A program made the translations under genes and the position numbers. The notes below the pieces were generated by a model. It was not told the origin of the DNA and did no database searches. It saw only the letters and a list, made by a program, of their open reading frames with translations. DNA of 14,754 bases from Pseudomonas fluorescens (GTDB taxonomy: Bacteria; Pseudomonadota; Alphaproteobacteria; UBA2136; UBA6156): the NCBI GenBank assembly GCA_003241595.1, contig QFOU01000030.1:1-14754 (forward strand), written 5' to 3'. This document shows positions 8,111 to 13,986 of this stretch, one piece after another. The number at the start of each line of letters is the position of its first letter. Within the stretch, counting starts at the first letter, position 1.

Positions 8111-8662
8111 TTGAAACCGACACTCTCCTCCCTTTGCATGTTGACCGTTGTGGTCGCGTTGCTGGGCTTTTTCGCTACCGACACACACGCGCAGGAACGG
8201 TCGGCCAGCGGTAATGGCATGGAAGCCAAGATGTCGTGGAAAGCCCTTTCCGATATGGCCAGTGCCACCAATGGGCGTGTTGACGACGTGGAGCGAAAGC
8301 TGAATGACGCCGTGACCTGCGGTAAACAGGGGATGCTGTACGCCCCGGGATCGGCGGGTGCCAATGCTTCTGGCTGCCGCATCGCCACCGTGGACAACAC
8401 CATCATCAACAAGTTCATCAACTGCGGGAATAACAACCAAGTTTACTCACAAGCTTCAGACAGTTGTAAGACCACGGCCACAGCCGGCTCCAGCGCGAAC
8501 TGCAGCTTACAGACCGTTACTACCAATAACGGCAGCTGTCCTGCGGGCTACAGCAACTTTGGTACTGTATTTGCCGGTTACCAGCGCCCCACCTACCACG
8601 ACGGATGCGAAACCTGTAACCCCATCTACACCACGACCTGTGGCCGGAGCGTGTGTCAGTAA
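8111..8662 (+). CDS. Secreted ten-cysteine protein, second of tandem pair
   Basis: This 183-residue protein is a clear paralogue of the preceding one. Both share a QERxAxG mature start, a WxAxS helical segment, all ten cysteine positions, a YSQA motif, and a nearly identical C-terminus (CPAGYS, TVF, YQxPxYxDGCETCNPIY, TTCGRxVC). The middle segments have diverged most. The signal peptide is CMLTVVVALLGFFATDTHA followed by QERS. The best start is TTG at 8111, preceded by AAGGAAAG about ten bases upstream. An in-frame ATG at 8138 would give a shorter but still usable signal peptide. The gene begins 21 bp after the first one stops, so the two form one transcription unit ending at the terminator at 8682-8708. 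Function is unknown; a duplicated secreted accessory of the transfer apparatus is my inference. Confidence 0.84.
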   Translation: MKPTLSSLCMLTVVVALLGFFATDTHAQERSASGNGMEAKMSWKALSDMASATNGRVDDVERKLNDAVTCGKQGMLYAPGSAGANASGCRIATVDNTIINKFINCGNNNQVYSQASDSCKTTATAGSSANCSLQTVTTNNGSCPAGYSNFGTVFAGYQRPTYHDGCETCNPIYTTTCGRSVCQ

Positions 8663-8681
8663 TGGCCTAACCTTTATTGGC

Positions 8682-8708
8682 AAAAGCCGCCTGATCTAGG
8701 CGGCTTTT
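8682..8708. terminator. Bidirectional intrinsic terminator between convergent genes
   Basis: AAAAGCCGCC (8682-8691) and GGCGGCTTTT (8699-8708) are perfect 10-nt arms around a 7-nt loop. The T-run on plus and the A-run on minus let it stop both the secreted-protein pair and the helicase transcript. The helicase stop codon (TAG, read from 8696-8698) lies in the loop, and its last codons form the right arm. Confidence 0.88.
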
Positions 8709-10462
8709 CGGGCTTGAAGCTTGAGGTTCTGCTGTAGCTCGGTGAGGAACGGGGATGCCTCCGGCGTGTGGCGCGTGAGGATCAGGTTACCTGATGTGCG
8801 CGTACAGCCAAGATAGAACAGGCGGCGCTCGTGCTCGTTATCCGCCCCCAGCAATTGCGAGGCGGGAGCCGGCCAGAAGCCCACGGAGGCATAGGGAATG
8901 ATGACGGTGCCGAATTGCTGGTTACGGCATTCGCGCACCGGCGCCACGGTGATGGGTGAGGACATGTCCGGCAATGTTTCGGTACGTACGCGCGGCAAGA
9001 CCTCGGTGAGTTTTCCCCCCAGACCCAGCAGCATGTCTGTCGCCAACAGAGCGGCAGTATGTTCGCTTTCCGGCAGATGCACCAGCATAGCCGCTACCAG
9101 CGATTTAAAGACGCCACGCGGGCCAAGCGCCTGCGCTTCCGGCGTACCGGCACGCAGCAACTGTCCCGCACTGCGCAAGGCACGGCGGACGTTCTGCATG
9201 GCCATGATGGTGGTGGGCGATTCATCCGGCATCGGCGGCAAGGGATAGCCTTGAGCCACCCAGCTCTCGGCATGCAGGCCCGACTGGAACATCGACATGA
9301 TTGCCTGCGGCGGCACGCCAAAGCCCAACAGCACCAGATGCAGCTGGCTATTGGTCGCTTGTCCGAGCAGAACATAGAGAAGTGCCAAAACGATACGGGG
9401 CGTCGGCTCTTCCCAGATCAGGCGGGCATAGCTGGCGGGATTCAGATTATGGCGGCGCAGGGCGTGCGTGATGCAGGCGGCCTCGAAGTGGGTGCGCGTG
9501 ATGATGCCGATCTTGTGCTTATCTCCGCTGGCGCGGCGCAGGAGATCCTGGCAGGTTTCCGCCAAGAAGGCATGTTCGGCCGGTGCATTGGGAAAGACTT
9601 CGGATCGTAATGTCGCTGCCGTGGTTACGGTACTATTGAGATCTTTGCTGACACGGGCGCGAAGCTGGCGCGCAACCTTACCAATTGCCGGCGCCAAGGC
9701 TTGCGGCACGCGATGAGATTCGGTGAGGTTGAAGCGGGTGATCTCACCCCAGTTTTCAATTGCCGTAAGGGCAGCCTCGCCTTGCGCGCCATCCGGCCCG
9801 AAGGCGGTCACATCATCGTCGCCGGTCAGTTTCAGCATCACACCCTGGGCCAAGTGCATCTGCAGCCAGATGATTTGCAGTTCGGTGGCATCCTGCACGT
9901 TATCCAGCAAGAGATGAGTGACGGGCAGCGGCGGCACAGAGCCATCGCGCATACCCAGCACGTGACGGCGAATGATATCGTGGCGGTCGGCGAGGCCCAG
10001 CTCTTCCAGACGCGCCTGATAGGCTTGGACGAAGGGGTAATAACGGTCGCTTTCCGGCAACTTCTTGGCGCGGGCCTTGGCGGTACGAATGACGTGCTCG
10101 GCGTCTTCCAGTGTTCCGGGAAATGCCATGGCGGGAATAAGGGCGCGGAGGATCTCGCGTACCTGATTGTTACTGGCAAAGCTAAAGCTGTGGCCCGCGG
10201 TGTGGAGTTGCTGGATGGCGAGGTCGCGCACGGTTCCGGTGAGCAGCTTGGACCACTGTGCCTGAAGCCCCTTGCTGGCCATGCCTTTAACATACTGGTG
10301 GCTACGGAATGAGAAGGTAACGAGGGCGATCTTGTGGCCGGCGGTGGCAAGGGCTTCGGCCTGCGCCAGCAGCAACGAGGTTTTACCGCTTCCGGGCACG
10401 CCGACGGTCAGGCTGCTACCTGTGTAGGTGAGAACCTGCTTTTGTGCCTGTGTCCATTCCAT
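8696..10462 (-). CDS. UvrD/Rep-like SF1 helicase with divergent catalytic motifs
   Basis: The 588-residue protein has the layout of an SF1A (UvrD/Rep/PcrA) ATPase, a family that unwinds or translocates along DNA. A Q-motif-like start (WTQAQKQVL) precedes Walker A GVPGSGKTSLL at about 21-31. Motif II is LLLDNVQD at about 184-191, where the family has DExQD, so the catalytic Glu is Asn. Motif III is GDDDVTAFGPDGA at 214-225, with Val where Gln is usual. Motif IV is LTESHRVP at 246-253. Motif V is TVAPVRECRNQQFGTVIIP at 505-523, lacking the KGLEF-type core. Motif VI ERRLFYLGCTRT at 545-556 is well kept. UvrD itself has about 720 residues, so this is a compact form with reduced subdomains. It starts 26 bp after the transglycosylase stop with GAGGA as ribosome-binding site, so it belongs to that unit. 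A role in element DNA maintenance is inferred; activity is doubtful without the Glu. Confidence 0.86.
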   Translation of the reverse strand: MEWTQAQKQVLTYTGSSLTVGVPGSGKTSLLLAQAEALATAGHKIALVTFSFRSHQYVKGMASKGLQAQWSKLLTGTVRDLAIQQLHTAGHSFSFASNNQVREILRALIPAMAFPGTLEDAEHVIRTAKARAKKLPESDRYYPFVQAYQARLEELGLADRHDIIRRHVLGMRDGSVPPLPVTHLLLDNVQDATELQIIWLQMHLAQGVMLKLTGDDDVTAFGPDGAQGEAALTAIENWGEITRFNLTESHRVPQALAPAIGKVARQLRARVSKDLNSTVTTAATLRSEVFPNAPAEHAFLAETCQDLLRRASGDKHKIGIITRTHFEAACITHALRRHNLNPASYARLIWEEPTPRIVLALLYVLLGQATNSQLHLVLLGFGVPPQAIMSMFQSGLHAESWVAQGYPLPPMPDESPTTIMAMQNVRRALRSAGQLLRAGTPEAQALGPRGVFKSLVAAMLVHLPESEHTAALLATDMLLGLGGKLTEVLPRVRTETLPDMSSPITVAPVRECRNQQFGTVIIPYASVGFWPAPASQLLGADNEHERRLFYLGCTRTSGNLILTRHTPEASPFLTELQQNLKLQARKAA

Positions 10463-10488
10463 TCTTATTGAGTCCTCAGCTTGAAATC

Positions 10489-11256
10489 CTAAGTGGTACC
10501 GACGCGGTGGATGCGGAGATACATATTGTAAACGCTTTTAATGTAACGATTGGCATACACGCTGGTGCCACTGTGGTAGCGACCCACCGAACCCCACCAG
10601 TCGCGGGTTTGGCGGTGCTCCAGCAGGTAACGCACGGCGTAATTGAGGTTGTTGGTGGGTTCCAACGCCTGACGCACATTGGCAAAGCGGTTGCCGTGGA
10701 CGCGCCAGTTGATCTGCATCATGCCGACATCGATATTGCGATAACCGCTATTGAACATACGGTTGAGGAACGCCTCCGCCTCGTTCACGCTGTTAAAGCG
10801 GCGGCCGAAGTTAATGCCTTCCAGTGTGATGGCGGCATTCTCCGGCATTTTGCCGAGGGCGGTGGCGACATCCAATGACTTGGCCTTGTTGAGGCGGGTA
10901 CCGGGGCCGGTGAGGTTAAAGCGTACGAAACCGAGGGTACGGTAGCGGGTAAAGCCTTTCAGGGCCTCCTCCCGCGAAGTATAGCGCTGCACGCCGGTAC
11001 CGTTGACGCCCACCGTATAAGGCCATGGCAGCACCCAGCCGCGAATCCCCTGGCCGGTTTCGACCAGACTCATGGCATGCAGGAGACCTGCGGGAATATT
11101 GTTGGCGCGCTCGGCTTGCGCGATCAGCAGCCACGCATCGCGCGCGATCACCGGATCGAACGGATCGTTCTCATACTCGGCCGAGGCTTGCACAGGCGCC
11201 GCCAGCCCCATAAGAGCGGACAGAATGCATACCAACAGAGCCCAGCGAGCCTTCAT
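10489..11256 (-). CDS. Lytic transglycosylase (SLT/VirB1-type)
   Basis: This is a periplasmic murein-cutting enzyme that opens a passage for the transfer apparatus. I chose ATG at 11254-11256 (255 residues) over an in-frame TTG at 11292, because the ATG directly gives a normal signal peptide (MKARWALLVCILSALMGL, with a cut near VQASA). SLT hallmarks are LLHAMSLVETGQG with the putative catalytic Glu at about 66, NIDVGMMQINW at about 174-184, and GRYHSGTSVYANRY at about 225-238. The region between catalytic Glu and MQINW is long and appears to contain two versions of the same segment (about 81-118 and 145-178). It follows traK after a 100-bp gap with a hairpin and precedes the helicase. Several conjugative clusters carry such an enzyme, but not at this position in F. 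Confidence 0.92.
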   Translation of the reverse strand: MKARWALLVCILSALMGLAAPVQASAEYENDPFDPVIARDAWLLIAQAERANNIPAGLLHAMSLVETGQGIRGWVLPWPYTVGVNGTGVQRYTSREEALKGFTRYRTLGFVRFNLTGPGTRLNKAKSLDVATALGKMPENAAITLEGINFGRRFNSVNEAEAFLNRMFNSGYRNIDVGMMQINWRVHGNRFANVRQALEPTNNLNYAVRYLLEHRQTRDWWGSVGRYHSGTSVYANRYIKSVYNMYLRIHRVGTT

Positions 11257-11287
11257 AAGCTGAATATAGGCGCAAGGCCGTTTTTTT

Positions 11288-11311
11288 GCCAAGTGCCATG
11301 CGGCATTTGGC
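11288..11311. repeat. Hairpin between traK and the transglycosylase gene
   Basis: GCCAAGTGCC (11288-11297) and GGCATTTGGC (11302-11311) pair at 9 of 10 positions around a 4-nt loop. On the minus strand, the direction of transcription here, it is followed by A7 rather than a U-run, so it is not a standard terminator. It could be a processing or stability element, or an operator for the gene pair that follows. Confidence 0.5.
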
Positions 11312-11357
11312 CCGAGGGGTAGGACATTTTGGTTGCGGCTCTGATACGCACTCCGCC

Positions 11358-12077
11358 CTAGCGGATGAACACCAGGAAAAGCACGCCTTTATCGTTCGGC
11401 TGCCCGACCGGCGCGAGACGCAGGTTTTCCATGGACGCAAAGCGCAGGTTGCCCCACTCGGTGGTTTTGGGGATGACGATGGCCGGCAGGTTCACTTCAT
11501 TCGGTTGCGGATTCTCGTTACGCACATGCACGACGAGACCGGTCATGGTGGGCGATTGCCAGACCTCGGAGAGGTCGAAGGTCATGCCGCTGCCACGGAA
11601 CCAGTTGGGAATGACGTAGGTTTCGCGGGTGATGCCGGGCACGTCGGCATCTTGTGCCATGGCACGCACCATATCGAGCGGTCCCATCTTGCTGGCGACC
11701 GATTGCTGGGTTTGTTTCAGTGCCACGCCGTCGACGATCTCGAGGTAGGTGCGATACGGCACGTCGGTAGTCAGGATCACCACATAGGTGTTACCGCTCT
11801 GGCCGGTGAAGAAGGCACGGGTGGCCATTTTCGGCAGCAGCGACTGGAACATGATGGCGCGGCCGTTATAGCCGTCGAGTGGCTTGCCATCGATGTAGCT
11901 GGGATCTTCCACCACGACCGCCGCGATCGGCTCGGGGAACATCACCTGGGTATAGTCGGTGGTGGACAGACCGATGGTCAGCGGCTTGGTCGGACTACGC
12001 CAAACAATGGTATCGGCATGGGCAAAAGCTGGCAGCAGCAAGGCGGCAAGGGTGAGGAAGAGTTTGAAGCGGCGCAT
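11358..12077 (-). CDS. traK: TraK, VirB9/secretin-like T4SS core protein
   Basis: The 239-residue length matches F TraK (242). The signal peptide has the hydrophobic core LFLTLAALLLPAF and cleaves near FAHA|DTI. The mature N-terminus has the beta-rich TraK pattern (FPEPIAAVVVEDPSYIDG, later TYVVILTTDVPYRTYLEI). In F-type systems TraK forms the outer-membrane-proximal ring with the TraV lipoprotein and TraB. Its position directly after traE is the canonical order. The ATG follows the traE stop by 15 bp and has a good ribosome-binding site (AGGAGAG), so traE and traK are co-translated. What follows is not traB but the transglycosylase, which is the odd feature of this cluster. Confidence 0.9.
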   Translation of the reverse strand: MRRFKLFLTLAALLLPAFAHADTIVWRSPTKPLTIGLSTTDYTQVMFPEPIAAVVVEDPSYIDGKPLDGYNGRAIMFQSLLPKMATRAFFTGQSGNTYVVILTTDVPYRTYLEIVDGVALKQTQQSVASKMGPLDMVRAMAQDADVPGITRETYVIPNWFRGSGMTFDLSEVWQSPTMTGLVVHVRNENPQPNEVNLPAIVIPKTTEWGNLRFASMENLRLAPVGQPNDKGVLFLVFIR

Positions 12078-12092
12078 GAGTTATCTCTCCTG

Positions 12093-12752
12093 TTAGCGGG
12101 GCACGGTGGGCAACTGAGGCGCCGTATTGGGGTTAATGAGAATCTTCTCGTAATACTTGGTCAGCATAAAGCCATAGGGGTTGGCCGGACTGGCGAAGGT
12201 CTTCTGGAAGGTCATCTGGATCTCCAGCGGTGCACCTTCGGCAACGGTGCCCCCCACGATGGTGTTGATCTGGCCGATCATGGACACATCGCGGTATTCA
12301 ACGCCATTCTGGCTACGCTTTTCCACCTTGAGCTGCTGCGAACGGTCGGGCACGAAGAACGACGAACGGCGGTCGCCTGTGGAATCGCGCACCTTACGTT
12401 GGAAGTAGGGCTCGGAATCGGTCAGCATTGCGGGCGACATAAAGGGGCGCACACCGGCGTAGAGCTGGCCAATGTTGGCGGGGGTGTAGGAATTGAGTGA
12501 CTGGGTGATGAAGTCGGCGAACAGGTTGATCAGGCGATCTTCTTCTGTCGGGCTATAGACGCCGGTGGTGGCATCCGGCACCACGATGACGGGATAACGA
12601 ATACGGCGGTTATCCAGTTGGGCCTGAAGCTCGGAATTCTTGGCGAATTGACAGGTGGACATGATGCCCAGAATAATCACACAGATCAATAAGATACCGG
12701 CCACCCGGTGGGCGCGGTCGATGATTGCTCCGGCGCGTGCTACAAAATCCAT
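12093..12752 (-). CDS. traE: TraE, VirB8-like inner-membrane T4SS protein
   Basis: The 219-residue protein has a short cytoplasmic N-terminus, a single membrane helix at about 17-33 (VAGILLICVIILGIM) and a periplasmic domain of the TraE/VirB8 type, with the typical LNSYTPANIGQLYAGVRPFMSP stretch split over about 86-107. F TraE has 188 residues, so this one is slightly longer. TraE is a scaffold of the inner-membrane complex and is needed for pilus assembly. The start is supported by GGAGAA about eight bases upstream of the ATG. It is separated from traL by 166 bp that hold a terminator, a hairpin and a short direct repeat, whereas traL and traE are adjacent in F. It therefore probably has its own promoter or depends on read-through. 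Confidence 0.92.
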   Translation of the reverse strand: MDFVARAGAIIDRAHRVAGILLICVIILGIMSTCQFAKNSELQAQLDNRRIRYPVIVVPDATTGVYSPTEEDRLINLFADFITQSLNSYTPANIGQLYAGVRPFMSPAMLTDSEPYFQRKVRDSTGDRRSSFFVPDRSQQLKVEKRSQNGVEYRDVSMIGQINTIVGGTVAEGAPLEIQMTFQKTFASPANPYGFMLTKYYEKILINPNTAPQLPTVPR

Positions 12753-12839
12753 GTTAGGCGTTCTCCATGGAGAGCACGTTAGCGGGTTTTAAACAGCTTG
12801 GGGAGTGACGTGTTGTGAAAACAGGCAGCTTAGACGCGA

Positions 12840-12883
12840 AGGCTGTGGCGCGAATGCGCCGCCTTTAACTCCGCCCCTTTAAC
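12840..12883. repeat. Hairpin and direct repeat in the traL-traE gap
   Basis: GGCGC (12847-12851) pairs with GCGCC (12856-12860) over a GAAT loop. AGGC/GCCT extends the stem beyond a 3-nt bulge (12840-12843 and 12861-12864). Next to it CCTTTAAC occurs twice, at 12862-12869 and 12876-12883, with a 14-bp period. It lies between the traL terminator and traE and could be a regulatory site for traE. I saw no convincing promoter boxes here. Confidence 0.4.
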
Positions 12884-12893
12884 CCCAGCCCTT

Positions 12894-12916
12894 AAAAAAC
12901 CCCCTGACAGGGGTTT
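12894..12916 (-). terminator. Intrinsic terminator directly after traL
   Basis: On the minus strand a 7-bp stem (AAACCCC/GGGGTTT) closes a 6-nt loop and runs into T6, two bases after the traL stop codon. It should end, or attenuate, the pilin-pilin-traL transcript before traE. The loop and stem spell CCCCTGTCAG, the same ten bases as the arms of the inverted repeat at 7387-7433. Confidence 0.8.
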
Positions 12917-12918
12917 GA

Positions 12919-13185
12919 TTAGACTTCGAGCTTTTTGCAAAAGCGTGGTGTTGGCCGCATGGCGCCAAACTGAAGGTGACGGTACAGCATGCGCATGGTC
13001 AGCCCCTCTGGCTTATCCAGAGTCAGTTTGTACATAAGGTACATGGCCAACCCGCCCAGTACCAGACCTACCAGCGATTTGCCGGTGAGAAACAGCATCA
13101 GGTAATACGTACCCAAGAAGCTGACCGCATACTCCGGCATGCGGTTGGGGCGGTCGATATTGCGGGGAACGGGACGCATTTGCAT
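12919..13185 (-). CDS. traL: TraL, VirB3-like T4SS inner-membrane protein
   Basis: The 88-residue size is typical of TraL. The N-terminal pattern RPVPRNIDRPNR, a central hydrophobic stretch (about 19-55, VSFLGTYYLMLFL and LVGLVLGGLAMYLMY), and a C-terminal PEGL...YRHL...TPRF block match the TraL family. The protein sits in the inner membrane near the TraC ATPase and is needed for pilus assembly. It follows the second pilin gene by 20 bp. I chose the ATG at 13185 because AAGG lies ten bases upstream; an in-frame ATG two codons later would be too far from it. The order pilin, traL, traE, traK is that of the F plasmid. Confidence 0.92.
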   Translation of the reverse strand: MQMRPVPRNIDRPNRMPEYAVSFLGTYYLMLFLTGKSLVGLVLGGLAMYLMYKLTLDKPEGLTMRMLYRHLQFGAMRPTPRFCKKLEV

Positions 13186-13205
13186 GATAGGGGAACCTTA
13201 GCACA

Positions 13206-13532
13206 TTATTGTGAGGGACCGTCGGAGAATTGTGAGCACGCCCCGCCCAGACTCTCTGCGATCGGGCAGGCGATCGCACGAAATCCCTTATAAACGCCCG
13301 GCAACATGGTAATCAGCACGCCCAGCACGATCATGAATATACCACCGCCGCCCTTGCCTTGAATAATCATCCAGATGCCCATGATGACCACGCCCAGACC
13401 GAGAGCCAGCCCTATCTGACCGGTAAAGAGCAGCACGATCAGGTTCAATTCCGTTTGCCCCACGTCGCTGGAGGCCCACGCACTTGCGGCGCTCATGACG
13501 AGCGCCGCAATCAGCATGAGAATAGCCTTCAT
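13206..13532 (-). CDS. Second pilin paralogue (TraA/VirB2/TrbC-like)
   Basis: The 108-residue protein has a signal peptide (cut near AWA|SSD) and two membrane helices (about 38-58 and 63-80) joined by a Gly-rich loop (QGKGGGGIF), the layout of VirB2/TrbC pilins. It is clearly related to the upstream pilin: GQIGLALGLGV against GNIGLLIGLGV, and MIVLGVLITMLPG against MIVGGVLITMAPG. It differs in its C-terminal tail, which carries two cysteines (IACPIAESLGGAC) that the first pilin lacks. The ATG has no Shine-Dalgarno sequence and is directly preceded by an AT-rich hairpin, so it may be translated less than the first pilin. It could be a minor pilin, an alternative subunit or a tip component. Pilin-like is firm; which pilin is the main one is a guess. 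Confidence 0.88.
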   Translation of the reverse strand: MKAILMLIAALVMSAASAWASSDVGQTELNLIVLLFTGQIGLALGLGVVIMGIWMIIQGKGGGGIFMIVLGVLITMLPGVYKGFRAIACPIAESLGGACSQFSDGPSQ

Positions 13533-13554
13533 AATTTGATTATTTTATCAAATT
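13533..13554. promoter_or_regulatory. AT-rich hairpin between the two pilin genes
   Basis: AATTTGAT (13533-13540) and ATCAAATT (13547-13554) are perfect 8-nt arms around TATTTT. The hairpin overlaps the stop codon of the first pilin and abuts the ATG of the second. No ribosome-binding site lies between them, so the structure may set the ratio of the two pilins by mRNA processing, stability or translational coupling. Confidence 0.6.
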
Positions 13555-13918
13555 ACTGAACCGTGTTTTGAACGGAGTAAGGCGTACCACCGAAGTTCTC
13601 CATAACGCCGGTAGCCATGCTACGCACACCGTTGAAGAGACCCGGGGCCATGGTAATGAGAACACCGCCAACGATCATGGTGAGACCGGCACCGGTTTTT
13701 TGACCGATGATCCAGGTCCACAGACCGAGAAGCGTCACACCCAGACCAATCAGCAAACCGATGTTACCGGTGATAACACCGATCAAAGTTGCCGTTGCAG
13801 CCGAACCCGCGCCCGAAGCAGCACCACCGGCGGAACCGGTTGCCTGTGCAAAAGCGGGATCAGCAAATGCCACCATCAGTGCAGCTGCTGCCAGACCGAG
13901 GAAAATAGATTTATTCAT
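13553..13918 (-). CDS. First pilin (TraA/VirB2/TrbC-like)
   Basis: The 121-residue prepilin has a signal peptide cut near DPAFA|QAT, a Gly/Ala/Ser-rich start, and two membrane helices (about 52-71 and 77-95) around a short positive loop (GQKTGAG). This is the hallmark of VirB2/TrbC pilins and of F TraA. The helices hold GNIGLLIGLGV and MIVGGVLITMAPG. It polymerises into the conjugative pilus. It is the first gene after a strong promoter and has a good ribosome-binding site (GGAGA) ten bases before the ATG, consistent with a highly expressed major pilin. The related gene after it lacks such a site. The gene before it (coiled-coil protein) is separated by the promoter gap. Confidence 0.92.
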   Translation of the reverse strand: MNKSIFLGLAAAALMVAFADPAFAQATGSAGGAASGAGSAATATLIGVITGNIGLLIGLGVTLLGLWTWIIGQKTGAGLTMIVGGVLITMAPGLFNGVRSMATGVMENFGGTPYSVQNTVQ

Positions 13919-13942
13919 GTAAAGTGATCTCCTTTGGGATAG

Positions 13943-13970
13943 ATTATGGGATGCCTCACAAGGATTTCAA
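13943..13970 (-). promoter_or_regulatory. Sigma70-like promoter of the pilin operon
   Basis: On the minus strand TTGAAA (13965-13970) and CATAAT (13943-13948) are separated by 16 bp. They match the consensus at 5 of 6 and 5 of 6 positions. Transcription would start at about 13936, just upstream of the Shine-Dalgarno sequence of the first pilin. It is the clearest promoter in the window. Confidence 0.65.
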
Positions 13971-13986
13971 GAGGCTTTTACTGACG

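Noticed and set aside
8696..10462. The helicase gene as a conjugative relaxase (TraI-type)
   Set aside because: No HUH or relaxase motifs are present; the protein starts directly with the Q-motif and Walker A of a UvrD-like ATPase.
11257..11292. TTG start giving a 12-residue longer transglycosylase
   Set aside because: It would place charged and polar residues ahead of a good signal peptide, while the internal ATG starts exactly at that peptide.
11286..12500. A 404-residue plus-strand open frame opposite traK and traE
   Set aside because: It is antisense to two clearly recognisable tra genes, is rich in His, Gly and Gln as mirror frames of GC-rich genes are, and has no family features or ribosome-binding site.
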